Shown: in pieces, positions 17,217-26,352 of the stretch
How the letters are laid out: every line of letters starts with the position of its first letter
Numbering within the stretch: the first letter of the stretch is position 1
Source of the DNA: Spirosoma utsteinense
GTDB taxonomy: Bacteria; Bacteroidota; Bacteroidia; Cytophagales; Spirosomataceae
Direction: 5' to 3'
Assembly: GCF_014282275.1 (NCBI RefSeq)
Contig: NZ_VFIA01000026.1
Location: 1-64,000 of the forward strand
DNA length: 64,000 nt
Program-made: the position numbers and the translations under genes
Notes under the pieces: model-generated
What the model was told of the DNA's origin: nothing
Seen by the model: only the letters and a program-made list of their open reading frames with translations
Database searches by the model: none

Positions 17217-17268
17217 CGTTCGCTCTCTTTAGCTGATCGTAGCTGATAACCTGCGCTTTGACTGATTT

Positions 17269-17517
17269 ATGAAAAAGACAACGTTTTCTTTTGATACCGA
17301 TCGCTATAAGTCCCGCGGTCATGGTTCCCTGTATAGTACCGTTCAGGCCTTCACGTATGCCAGCGACGGCCTGGAGGATTGCCATTTTACCATCAATACG
17401 TTCGACAACACAGCAATCGGTCATTTTCCGGTTGAGTCGGCTACGATAACGCTTTCGAAGCGTCAGGCCATTAAATTTGCCCGGGATATCCTTACACTTT
17501 ACGCACCGGTTGTTTAA
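17269..17517 (+). CDS. Small hypothetical protein
   Basis: The 82-residue product has no signal or membrane segment and no recognised domain. It contains an aromatic/acidic mix (AFTYASDGLEDCHFTINTFDN) and ends in a basic amphipathic stretch KRQAIKFARDIL. The ATG at 17269 opens with an AAA-rich MKKTT start typical of real genes in this phylum. It sits between the bestrophin and aminotransferase genes on the same strand with short gaps. Function unknown. Confidence 0.6.
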   Translation: MKKTTFSFDTDRYKSRGHGSLYSTVQAFTYASDGLEDCHFTINTFDNTAIGHFPVESATITLSKRQAIKFARDILTLYAPVV

Positions 17518-17570
17518 ACCGGTAAGGGCTATTGCCTGAAAACCGTAGTTACCCCTCCTACCGATACGCT

Positions 17571-18734
17571 ATGATTCCAACGTCGTCCCGGCTACAGCTA
17601 GCCTCTAAACTCCCCAGCGTAGGCACTACTATTTTTACCGTTATGTCCAAACTGGCGACTGATGTGGGGGCTATCAATCTGGCGCAGGGCTTTCCTGGTT
17701 TCAACTGCGATCCGGTACTGGTATCGCTGGTGGAAAAGTATCTTCGAAGCAACCTTAACCAGTATGCGCCCATGGCGGGTGTGCCGGTGCTGCGCGATGC
17801 CATCGCCCGCAAAACGCTCGCCTGCTACGGCGTCGGATATGATCCCGACACGGAAATCACGATCACTTCGGGTGCCAGTGAAGCCATTTTCGATGCCGTA
17901 ACGGCGGTCGTTCGTCCGGGCGACGAAGTAATTGTGTTCGAACCGGCCTACGATTGCTATGTACCGGCTATTGACCTGAACGGCGGGGTGCCGGTCTATG
18001 TGGCCCTGTCGGCACCCGATTACAGCATCGACTGGCCGACGGTAGCCGACGCGATTACCGACCGGACGCGGCTCATGATCGTGAATACGCCCCATAACCC
18101 CAGCGGGCGGGTCTGGACAGCCGACGACCTGACGCAGCTGGCTCGTCTTGTGCGGGATCGCGACATCTGGATCGTAAGCGATGAAGTCTACGAGCATATT
18201 CTCTTCGACCAGCGTATACACCATTCCCTGATGACCCATCCTACCCTCCGCGAACGAACGTTTGTGGTAGGATCTTTTGGCAAGACGTTCCATGTTACGG
18301 GCTGGAAAATAGGCTACTGCCTTGCTCCGGCTGCCTTCACCACCGAATTTCGCAAGGTCCATCAATACCTGACATTCAGCACGGTCACCCCCATTCAATA
18401 CGCCCTCGCCGATTACCTCAGTCAGCCCGATCATTACCGGGCACTACCTGATTTCTACCAGCGCAAACGCGACCTGTTTCTGGATAGCCTGCGTGACTCC
18501 CGCTTTACCTTTACACCGACCGAAGGGAGCTTTTTCCAGACCGTCTCCTATGCCGCCATTACGACCGAGCCCGACTATGACCTCGCCGTGCGGCTGACCC
18601 ATGAAATTGGTGTTGCGTCGATCCCGGTATCGGTATTTTACCACCAGCGTACCGATAATAAAATCCTTCGGTTCTGCTTCGCCAAAGAGGATGCTGATCT
18701 GCTCAGAGCTGCCGAACGCTTGTGCTCCCTGTAG
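17571..18734 (+). CDS. PLP-dependent class I/II aminotransferase, methionine/kynurenine aminotransferase-like
   Basis: This 387-residue enzyme is a fold-type I aminotransferase close to methionine aminotransferase YbdL and kynurenine/glutamine transaminases. The N-terminus carries INLAQGFPGF, the cofactor regions NTPHNPSGRVW and VSDEVYEHI, and the PLP lysine lies in GSFGKTFHVTGWK. An Arg near residue 365 (ILRFCFAKED) would bind the substrate carboxylate. I take the ATG at 17571, where the family N-terminus begins, rather than an in-frame start at 17532. It likely uses methionine or aromatic amino acids with an oxoacid. The gene appears monocistronic. Confidence 0.92.
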   Translation: MIPTSSRLQLASKLPSVGTTIFTVMSKLATDVGAINLAQGFPGFNCDPVLVSLVEKYLRSNLNQYAPMAGVPVLRDAIARKTLACYGVGYDPDTEITITSGASEAIFDAVTAVVRPGDEVIVFEPAYDCYVPAIDLNGGVPVYVALSAPDYSIDWPTVADAITDRTRLMIVNTPHNPSGRVWTADDLTQLARLVRDRDIWIVSDEVYEHILFDQRIHHSLMTHPTLRERTFVVGSFGKTFHVTGWKIGYCLAPAAFTTEFRKVHQYLTFSTVTPIQYALADYLSQPDHYRALPDFYQRKRDLFLDSLRDSRFTFTPTEGSFFQTVSYAAITTEPDYDLAVRLTHEIGVASIPVSVFYHQRTDNKILRFCFAKEDADLLRAAERLCSL

Positions 18735-18842
18735 GCTTATCGACCTTATTAAAAACTCATTAAACAGCTACACTTTAAACCGGGTTATTAGATCGAACCA
18801 AGTCTGTTCCGTTAAGAATAACTATCACCTACTGTCAACATT

Positions 18843-19487
18843 ATGGATCGCTATCAACAGGTATTTGAAAACAACAAACAGTGGATTTCCGAAAAAACAA
18901 CGTCTGATCCTGACTTCTTCGCTCGCTTATCCAAGGATCAGCAACCGGATTTCCTGTATATCGGCTGTTCCGACAGCCGGGTGCCAGCCAACGAAATTAT
19001 GGGACTTGGACCCGGCGAGGTTTTCGTACACCGGAATGTGGCGAACATCGTCGACAACAACGACATGAATGTTCAGGCCGTCATTCAGTATGCGGTCGAA
19101 TACCTGGAAGTTAAATACATCGTCGTTTGTGGTCATTATGGCTGCGGAGGCATCAAAGCAGCCATGAATCCTACCGACATGGGCCTGCTCAGCGGCTGGC
19201 TACATAACGTGACGGACGTATACCGGCTGCATTATGATGAACTAACGGCCCTTACCGATGAGACCCAGCGCTACCGCCGGTTGGTTGAGCTGAACGTAGC
19301 TGAACAATGCCTGAATGTGATCAAGGCCGCTTATGTTCAGAAAAGTATCCTGGAGAATAAGCTCATTGGTATCTATGGGTGGGTATACGATCTGCACGAC
19401 GGTCAATTGATTGACCTGGAAGTAGACGTCAAATCGATGGTCACCAAGAATAAAGATATCCTGGCCAAGCAAAGTTTTCTGTACTAA
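18843..19487 (+). CDS. can: Beta-class carbonic anhydrase
   Basis: The 214-residue product is a zinc-dependent beta-carbonic anhydrase interconverting CO2 and bicarbonate in the cytoplasm. Zinc ligands and the catalytic dyad are visible in CSDSRVPANE near residue 42 (Cys, Asp, Arg) and GHYGCGG near residue 98 (His, Cys). Length and the start at 18843 match the Escherichia coli Can type. It is followed by a 770-base gene-free region. Confidence 0.94.
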   Translation: MDRYQQVFENNKQWISEKTTSDPDFFARLSKDQQPDFLYIGCSDSRVPANEIMGLGPGEVFVHRNVANIVDNNDMNVQAVIQYAVEYLEVKYIVVCGHYGCGGIKAAMNPTDMGLLSGWLHNVTDVYRLHYDELTALTDETQRYRRLVELNVAEQCLNVIKAAYVQKSILENKLIGIYGWVYDLHDGQLIDLEVDVKSMVTKNKDILAKQSFLY

Positions 19488-20257
19488 TTAACCTTGCCTG
19501 AACAGACCGCCGGCGAGCGTATTGCGATTGACGTCAATACCTCGTCCGGCTTAAGTAATTGCGCAGAATTAAATTTCATTATTTTCAATCGGTGATTTGT
19601 CATTCCGAGGAACGAGGAATCTTCGGATAAGTGCGGTTTTACAAGTCATCTCCGAAGATTCCTCGTCCCTCGGAATGACAAACATACTTCAGTTTAATTT
19701 TGCTTGATTGCTTAGTACCCCTTTTCTTTCGTTAGCGCTTACATCCAGACTTACGGTTCAGCCAGCCTCTTCGCATCACCTGGCGCGTCGATCTTACACG
19801 GATTAAAAACACGCCCTTTCCCCTTAAGTCTGCCGGACCCCTTCAATCGAGAACATCAGTGATGAGTACAATCGTCAACCGTACTGCCTGATGTTGTACA
19901 TGCCGTGCTTTTAGAATGCTGATGCCCATATATATACAAAGCCGTTAGGGGAGCAGCAAAACGAGACCTACCGGCTGAAAACGCGGCTAAATCGATAAGA
20001 AGATTGTAGATACGATCTGGAGATCGGTAGAATATTATTGCGCCCTACCGCCAATTAATAAAATTTATTAAAGTATACTTGGCATTCCATCTATAAAAAT
20101 GCCTTCTCTGGTGAGACCTTTCGCTCTCAAATTGCACCGAAGCCCGATTAGTTGTTTTTTTATCAGCATTGCGGGTCATTTACTGCCTGTCTTACATGAA
20201 CCCGGATCGTATCATCGCAACCTAACGTCACAACAACCCTAACTCACTTTCTTAACA
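19488..20257. other. 770-base intergenic region
   Basis: No convincing reading frame is present in either strand. The left part holds the hairpin at 19596-19682. The right part is AT-richer, with a small cggtag/ctaccg inverted pair near 20024-20058 and a run of A/T bases around 20055-20100. The last 150 bases should contain the promoter of the M14 peptidase gene. No known riboswitch or RNA gene was recognised. Confidence 0.6.
19596..19682. repeat. Long hairpin repeat, family C copy 1
   Basis: The 32-bp arms (19596-19627 and 19651-19682) have one non-Watson-Crick position that would still be a G-U pair in RNA, and the loop is 23 bases. The inner stem (gaatcttcgga-type) resembles that of the hairpin at 59819-59973. 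It lies about 110 bases after the carbonic anhydrase stop codon. Confidence 0.85.
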
Positions 20258-23083
20258 ATGCGCTATTTCTCCAGCATACTATTTGTTGCCCTGCTGCTGA
20301 GCCTGACCACGGGCTGGACGCAATCAATTCCCTCACCGAAGGAGCACTTCGGCTTCAATATCGGCGACGACTATAAACTCGCCACCTACACCCAAACCGA
20401 AGCGTACTTCAAGAAAATAGCCGCGGCCTCGGATCGGGTAAAACTGGTTGATATCGGCCTGACCGAAGAAGGCCGCCACCAGTACATGCTGATCGTTTCG
20501 TCGCCGGAGAACATCAAAAAGCTGGATCGCTACAAGGAGATATCCCAGAAACTCGCCCGGGCCGAAAACCTGACCGACGAGCAGGCCCACGCCCTGGCCG
20601 ACGAAGGTAAAGCCGTTGTCTGGATCGACGGGGGCCTCCACGCAACGGAAACCGTTGGCACCCACCAGTTGATCGAAACGATCTACCAGTTGGTGAGCCG
20701 CAAAGACCCCGAAACGATGCGCATCCTGGATAAGGACGTTATCCTGCTTACCCACGCCAACCCCGACGGTCAGGAGATCGTGACCAACTGGTACATGCGG
20801 GAGCCAACCCCCGAAAAGCGATTGCTGGATAACCTGCCCCGGCTGTACCAGAAATATGCGGGACACGATAACAACCGCGATTTCTTCATGCTCAACATGA
20901 AGGAAACCCAGAACATCGGCCGCCAGCTGTTTGTGGAGTGGATCCCTCAGATCATGTACAACCACCACCAGCGTGGCCCGGCGGGATCGGTGCTGGCGGG
21001 TCCCCCCTACCGCGACCCCTTCAACTACGTCTTCGACCCAATGATGATTACGGGTATCGACGCCCTGGGAGCCGCCATGATCAACCGCCTGAATGGCGAG
21101 AACAAACCGGGCTTTACCCGCCTGGGCGGTTCGGTTTTCTCGACCTGGTATAACGGCGGTCTGCGCACGACGACCCACTTCCACAATATGATCGGTTTGC
21201 TGACCGAAATCATTGGCGACCCAACGCCGGAAGATGTGCCGCTGGTGCCGAAACGGCTCATTCCCAATGGCAATACCCCGTTCCCGGTTACGCCCCAGAA
21301 ATGGCACTTCAAACAGTCCATCGATTACTCGCTATCGCTCAACTACGCCGTGCTGGACTATGCCGCCCGCCAGTCAGATCAGTTGCTATACAATATCTAC
21401 CGCATGGGTAAGAACTCCATCGAGCGGGGCAGTAAAGATTACTGGGCCCTGTCGCCCAAGCGGATCGACGCCATTGAAGAAGCGTTTAAGAACGACCCGA
21501 AAAAAGCGACGCCCCCTACCAACGCAGCGCTGGCCCAGTATGGCATGATCCCCCGGGGCGGTGGTATGCCGGTCAAGTATTATGACACCATCATGAAAGC
21601 GCCCGTCCTGCGCGACCCGCGGGGGTTCATCATTCCCCAGAACCAGCCTGATTTCGCTACCGCCGTCAAGTTCATCAACGCCCTGATCCGAACCGGCATT
21701 CAGGTGCAGCAGGCCACCGCCGACTTCAGCGTGGCCGGCAAAAAATACCCGGCGGGCTCGTTCGTCGTTAAAACCGATCAGTCGTTCCGGCCCCACGTGC
21801 TGGATATGTTCGAGCCCCAGGATCACCCCAACGATTTTCAGTATCCGGGTGGCCCACCGGTTCGCCCCTACGATGCGGCTGGCTGGACGCTGGCTTACCT
21901 GATGAATGTGAAGTTCGACCGTATCCTGGACGGCTTCGACGGTCCATTCCGGAAACTACCGTATGGCGAACTTCAGTCGCCCGAGGGGCATATCACAGGA
22001 ACCCCAACGGCCGGTTACCTGCTGAGCGCCAAATCGAATAACTCCTTCATTGCCGTCAATGACCTGCTGGCTTCCGGTATCGACGTGTATCGTATGCCCA
22101 ACGGCATGGGGGGCAAATCGACCGTTGAGTCGGGCGTGTTCTTCGTCCCGGCCTCTGCCAAAGCAAAAGGGCTGTTGGACAAGTCGGCTAAAGAGTTTGG
22201 GCTGGAGATCACAGGGCTGGCCAAACGGCCGACGACGTCCCTGGCCAAGGTGTCGCCCATGCGCATTGCGCTCTGGGATACCTATGGCGGGTCGATGCCA
22301 TCGGGCTGGATCCGCTGGATGATGGAACAGTATCACTTCCCGATGAAGATTATTTACCCGGGCGACATCGATGCCGGTGATTTGCGAAAGAAGTATGACC
22401 TGATCGTTTTTGTCAGCCGCGCCATTCCACCCGTTGGTGGCAAGGAAGAGGATGTGTTCAGCGCCTTAAGCAGAGAGCCCAAACCAGAGAACACCCCCGC
22501 CGAATACCAGCCCCGACTGGGTAAGATCACGGCCACCAAATCGATTCCGTCCCTGAAAGCCTTCCTCGAAGCAGGCGGTACGGTGGTAACCATCGGGAGC
22601 AGCACCAACCTGGCCTACCACCTGGGCCTACCGGTAAAAAATGCGCTTACGGAGATGACGGCCAGCGGCCAGGACAAACCGCTTCCCAATGAAAAATACT
22701 ACATTCCGGGTAGTGTGCTCCGCGTCAATCTGGACTCTACCCAACACGCCACCTGGGGAATGGCAAACCAGACGGATGTGTATTTCGACGCAAGTCCGGT
22801 ATTCAAAATAGCGCCCGACGCTATTGCCAGGGGGTTGGTAAAACCGCTGGCGTGGTTCGACAGCCCCAAGCCGTTACGCAGTGGCTGGGCCTGGGGACAG
22901 GCGTATCTACAGGATGGCGTAGCCGCTTTTGTAGCTCCCGTTGGCTCCGGAAAGCTGTATGCCTTCGGGCCCGAAATCACCTTCCGGGCACAGGCGCATG
23001 GCACCTTTAAACTGCTGTTCAACCAGTTGTATATGGTTGGTACGGGCAGCCAGACAGACAGCGATCACGCTGCCGGAGAATAG
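20258..23083 (+). CDS. M14 family zinc carboxypeptidase, exported, with C-terminal GATase-like domain
   Basis: This 941-residue protein starts with a signal peptide (ending GWTQS) followed by an M14 metallocarboxypeptidase domain at about residues 40-380. Zinc ligands are visible in GGLHATETVGTH (HxxE) and further catalytic-region motifs in HANPDGQ and DNNRDFF. A central domain follows, and a segment near residue 665 (RIALWDTYGGSMPSGWIRW) looks like a class I glutamine-amidotransferase-like domain, common in large Bacteroidota M14 proteins. It would cleave C-terminal residues of peptides or cell-wall peptides outside the cytoplasm. It is a single gene bounded on the right by a 26-bp perfect hairpin. 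Confidence 0.9.
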   Translation: MRYFSSILFVALLLSLTTGWTQSIPSPKEHFGFNIGDDYKLATYTQTEAYFKKIAAASDRVKLVDIGLTEEGRHQYMLIVSSPENIKKLDRYKEISQKLARAENLTDEQAHALADEGKAVVWIDGGLHATETVGTHQLIETIYQLVSRKDPETMRILDKDVILLTHANPDGQEIVTNWYMREPTPEKRLLDNLPRLYQKYAGHDNNRDFFMLNMKETQNIGRQLFVEWIPQIMYNHHQRGPAGSVLAGPPYRDPFNYVFDPMMITGIDALGAAMINRLNGENKPGFTRLGGSVFSTWYNGGLRTTTHFHNMIGLLTEIIGDPTPEDVPLVPKRLIPNGNTPFPVTPQKWHFKQSIDYSLSLNYAVLDYAARQSDQLLYNIYRMGKNSIERGSKDYWALSPKRIDAIEEAFKNDPKKATPPTNAALAQYGMIPRGGGMPVKYYDTIMKAPVLRDPRGFIIPQNQPDFATAVKFINALIRTGIQVQQATADFSVAGKKYPAGSFVVKTDQSFRPHVLDMFEPQDHPNDFQYPGGPPVRPYDAAGWTLAYLMNVKFDRILDGFDGPFRKLPYGELQSPEGHITGTPTAGYLLSAKSNNSFIAVNDLLASGIDVYRMPNGMGGKSTVESGVFFVPASAKAKGLLDKSAKEFGLEITGLAKRPTTSLAKVSPMRIALWDTYGGSMPSGWIRWMMEQYHFPMKIIYPGDIDAGDLRKKYDLIVFVSRAIPPVGGKEEDVFSALSREPKPENTPAEYQPRLGKITATKSIPSLKAFLEAGGTVVTIGSSTNLAYHLGLPVKNALTEMTASGQDKPLPNEKYYIPGSVLRVNLDSTQHATWGMANQTDVYFDASPVFKIAPDAIARGLVKPLAWFDSPKPLRSGWAWGQAYLQDGVAAFVAPVGSGKLYAFGPEITFRAQAHGTFKLLFNQLYMVGTGSQTDSDHAAGE

Positions 23084-23102
23084 TCCGGAAAACGGCTTGA
23101 AC

Positions 23103-23164
23103 CAGGGGGACCAACTGCGGGAAACCAGTCTCAACAGGCTGGTTTCCCGCAGTTGGTCCCCCTG
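23103..23164. terminator. Perfect 26-bp hairpin after the M14 peptidase gene
   Basis: Arms 23103-23128 and 23139-23164 are perfect reverse complements with a 10-base loop. It begins 19 bases after the peptidase stop codon. No T run follows directly, so it may act in another way than classic intrinsic termination. It belongs to the long-hairpin class seen throughout the window but has no sequence match to the other families. Confidence 0.75.
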
Positions 23165-23252
23165 CCATATAATAAACTTTGAATTGGCCGCTTAATCACT
23201 CTAAACATTCACTGGTTGTATCAACATACAACCGAAAAAACCACTAGTATCT

Positions 23253-23687
23253 ATGGAAGTGAATGGTCCCATTGTCTTCATTGACGATGATGAAGACGAT
23301 CAATTATTGTTCAAACCGCTCCTGGAGGAAATTGCCCCATTGAGTCCTATTCTGTTTTTTACCAGCGGCCAGCGGGCTGTGGATTACCTGCGTACAACCG
23401 ACCAGCGGCCTTTCCTTATCATTTCCGAGGTGAGCATGCAGGTGATGAACGGGCTGGAGCTGCGCCGTCAGATTGAAGCAGATGAGGAATTGAAAAAGCG
23501 GGCGATCCCGTTTATCTTTCTAACTCATCCTGTCTATAAACATCTGGTCGAAGGTGCGTATGAACTGACGATACAGGGATTTTTTGAAAAGAAGCAAAGT
23601 ATCCCGGAGATGCGGATTCAGCTACAGGCCATTGTCGATTACTGGTCGAACTGCCTCCACCCAAACCGGTTTACCGGCGACGAGTAG
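23253..23687 (+). CDS. Stand-alone receiver-domain protein with Glu in place of the phosphoacceptor Asp
   Basis: The 144-residue product is a CheY-like receiver with no output domain. The acidic pocket is intact (DDDEDD near residues 11-16), and the conserved Thr (FIFLTHP) and Lys (FFEKK) are present. The phosphorylation site aligns as IISEVSMQVMNG, so Glu59 replaces Asp. A D-to-E change can mimic the phosphorylated state in some receivers such as NtrC, so the protein may be constitutively active or phosphorylation-independent. A canonical receiver gene follows 102 bases downstream. No histidine kinase lies in the window. Confidence 0.85.
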   Translation: MEVNGPIVFIDDDEDDQLLFKPLLEEIAPLSPILFFTSGQRAVDYLRTTDQRPFLIISEVSMQVMNGLELRRQIEADEELKKRAIPFIFLTHPVYKHLVEGAYELTIQGFFEKKQSIPEMRIQLQAIVDYWSNCLHPNRFTGDE

Positions 23688-23789
23688 TACATCCATAAAG
23701 AGGTCTTCTGCGTATATAGGTAATGGCACGAAAAAGGAACTCCCAACCGTGTAATTGAGTTGAAACCTAGAAAGCAACATATATAACGA

Positions 23790-24224
23790 ATGGCTCGAAG
23801 CAATACCAATTGGGTGTTCATCGTAGATGATGATGAAGATGACCGATTTTTGGTTCAGCAGGTCTTTAACCAGCAGAGTCCTGATTCTCAACTCAAGACC
23901 CTGAGCAACGGTGCCGAACTGCTTGAAACCCTGGCCGAATCGGTACGCTTACCAAATTTGATACTGCTGGACTTAAACATGCCCGTTATGAGCGGCCTGG
24001 AAACCCTCGAACGGGTTCGCCAGAACCCCGCTTATGAATCGGTGCCGATCGTTATTCTGACCACCTCCGATCAGGCAATCGATCGGCAAGTGGCGAGCCG
24101 ACTGAGGGCCAACGGATTCATTACCAAACCCCCAACCATCAAGCAGTATAACGAGGTCGTTCTCAATTTACAACGGGAGTGGTTATCAGACACCAATAGA
24201 CTAGCCCAATCAGGCAACGCCTGA
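23790..24224 (+). CDS. Stand-alone response regulator (CheY-like receiver)
   Basis: This 144-residue single-domain receiver has all the expected residues: the acidic cluster VDDDEDD near residue 13, phosphoacceptor Asp61 in LILLDLNMPVMSG, Thr in VILTTSD and Lys in FITKPPT. Such proteins pass phosphate within multistep relays or bind partner proteins. It is paired with the Glu59 variant immediately upstream, and a terminator follows. The partner kinase is not in the window. Confidence 0.92.
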   Translation: MARSNTNWVFIVDDDEDDRFLVQQVFNQQSPDSQLKTLSNGAELLETLAESVRLPNLILLDLNMPVMSGLETLERVRQNPAYESVPIVILTTSDQAIDRQVASRLRANGFITKPPTIKQYNEVVLNLQREWLSDTNRLAQSGNA

Positions 24225-24243
24225 CACGGTCATACTTTTAACA

Positions 24244-24280
24244 AAAACACCCGGTCTCTATGGAAGAGGCCGGGTGTTTT
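24244..24280 (+). terminator. Intrinsic terminator after the receiver pair
   Basis: Arms of 16 bp (24244-24259 and 24265-24280) with two imperfect positions and a 5-base loop are followed by a run of T. It starts 20 bases after the receiver gene stop codon. From here to the ABC transporter start at 24574 I see no gene or further repeat. Confidence 0.85.
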
Positions 24281-24573
24281 TTATTGTCCGTATATAAATA
24301 AGTCCGGCACTTCTGCTACACAACTTTCTCCTGTTCAGCAACATTTTAAACTACCCATAGATTTACCCGCACCAGCCTGGCTTAGGAAATGGTAGAAGCG
24401 GCCCATAGGCACTAAGACCGCAAAACCGGTCTGTCGGGCACACCCCCACGCGCCAATCCAAATTGTGCCCATTGAGGATACCTCACGGGCAGGACATTTG
24501 CAGAACTGCCCCTGGTTGACGAACAGGATGGCCGTGTAATAGTTGCTTGTATACTACTATCCCATTCAGCACG

Positions 24574-26352
24574 GTGCACATACTTTGGAAATACCTGAAA
24601 CCGTATCGATGGCTGGCGGTACTGGCTTTGTTGCTGGCGGGCGTAGCGCAGGTGCTCGCCCTGGTCGATCCCGTTATCTTCGGGAAGCTCATCGACAACT
24701 ACACCACCAAGCCCATCGCTCAGACAGAGTCAGAGCAGGTAAAAGGGGTATTACGCCTGCTGGCACTAGCCATTGGCGTGGCGCTGTTGTCGAACATCAC
24801 CAAAGCCTTTCAGGAGTACTTTACCCGGCTGGTGGTCCAGAAATTCGGTACCGATATTTTCAACGACGGCCTTAAACAGACGCTGCGGCTGTCGTATCAG
24901 GAATTTGGCGATCAGAGCAGTGGCGTCACCCTGTCTGTTCTGCAAAAGGTCAGGACCGACACCGAGAAGTTCATCAACGCGTTTGTCAACGTCCTGTTTT
25001 CATCCGTGGTGGGCACCGGCTTCCTCATTTTCTACGCCATCACCAAGCACTGGGCGCTGGTACCGGTCTTCCTGATCGGGGTTCTGGTACTGGGTGGACT
25101 GACGGGCCTGCTCAGCAAACAGATCAAAACCACCCAGCGATCGATAAACCGCGAAACGGCCCTGCTCTCCGGCGTCATCACCGAATCGCTCCGCAACATC
25201 GAGCTGATCAAAAGCCTTGGCCTGACATTTCCGGAAATACGCCGGTTGACTACCCAGACCCGCCGGATTTTCGAGCTGGAGATGTATAAAGTCAAACGGG
25301 TACGGCTGCTGACTTTCTGGCAAAGTACGACCCTCAACGTGCTCAAGCAGTCGGTGCTGTTCACGTTATTGTGGCTCATTTTCCGGAAGGTGCTCAGCAC
25401 GGGCGAGCTGATCTCGATGCAGTTTATTTCGGTCGCCATCTTCAATCCGTTACAGGAGCTGGGCAACATCATTCTGGCCTACCGGGAGGCCGAAGCCGGT
25501 CTGAACAGCTTCGACAAGCTGATGCAGAAACCCATCGAACGCAATCCCGAATCGCCCGTAGAGGTGGGGCCCATTGAGCGCCTTCGCTTCACCGATGTGA
25601 TCTTCCGTCACCAGGGAGCGGGTCAGAACGCCATTGACGGGGTGTCGTTCGAAGCCGGGCTGGGCGACACTATTGCCTTCGTGGGACCGTCGGGGTCGGG
25701 AAAATCCACGATGGTAAAACTGCTGGTCGGCTTGTATCGTCCCGTTGGCGGCACCATTTCCTACAACGACATCTCGACCAACGATCTGCGGTTCAATCCC
25801 ATGCGTCGGCAAATTGGCTTCGTCACCCAGGATACGCACCTGTTTGCGGGTACCATCCGGGAGAACCTGCAACTGGTCAAAGCCGATGCTACGGATGCCC
25901 AGATGCTCGAAGCCCTGGATCAGGCAGCCTGCACGAACCTCCTTGCCCGCTCGGCAGCGGGTCTCGACACCCAGATCGGTGAAGGTGGGCTGAAAATGTC
26001 GGGGGGCGAAAAACAGCGGCTGTCCATTGCCAGGGCGTTGGTGCGCCACCCCCGGCTGCTTATTTTCGACGAGGCAACCTCAGCGCTCGATTCGCTCACC
26101 GAAGAAGAGATCACGGATACCGTCCGGGAGGTATCGGCGAAGAACGAGCAGATCACAATTCTGATTGCACACCGGCTCTCCACGATCCTGCACGCCAACA
26201 CCATCTTCGTACTCGAAAAAGGTAAGATTGTCGAAACGGGTAACCACGATGAACTGGTGGCGGCAAAAGGACTATACTACGCCATGTGGCGGCAGCAGAT
26301 CGGCGAACGCCCAACTGGAGTACCCGATACAGCACTCTATGCGGCAGAGTAG
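24574..26352 (+). CDS. ABC exporter, fused transmembrane and ATPase domains
   Basis: The product (592 residues from the GTG at 24574) has an N-terminal six-helix exporter domain (residues 10-310) and a C-terminal ATPase. Walker A is GPSGSGKS, the signature MSGGEKQRLS, Walker B LLIFDEATSALD, and the H-loop IAHRLS. It should work as a homodimer exporting lipids, peptides or drugs from the inner membrane. A TTG at 24547 would extend the frame by nine residues; HILWKYLKPYRW after the GTG looks like the natural start. The stop codon directly abuts the stop of the convergent gene at 26353. Substrate is unknown. Confidence 0.9.
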   Translation: MHILWKYLKPYRWLAVLALLLAGVAQVLALVDPVIFGKLIDNYTTKPIAQTESEQVKGVLRLLALAIGVALLSNITKAFQEYFTRLVVQKFGTDIFNDGLKQTLRLSYQEFGDQSSGVTLSVLQKVRTDTEKFINAFVNVLFSSVVGTGFLIFYAITKHWALVPVFLIGVLVLGGLTGLLSKQIKTTQRSINRETALLSGVITESLRNIELIKSLGLTFPEIRRLTTQTRRIFELEMYKVKRVRLLTFWQSTTLNVLKQSVLFTLLWLIFRKVLSTGELISMQFISVAIFNPLQELGNIILAYREAEAGLNSFDKLMQKPIERNPESPVEVGPIERLRFTDVIFRHQGAGQNAIDGVSFEAGLGDTIAFVGPSGSGKSTMVKLLVGLYRPVGGTISYNDISTNDLRFNPMRRQIGFVTQDTHLFAGTIRENLQLVKADATDAQMLEALDQAACTNLLARSAAGLDTQIGEGGLKMSGGEKQRLSIARALVRHPRLLIFDEATSALDSLTEEEITDTVREVSAKNEQITILIAHRLSTILHANTIFVLEKGKIVETGNHDELVAAKGLYYAMWRQQIGERPTGVPDTALYAAE

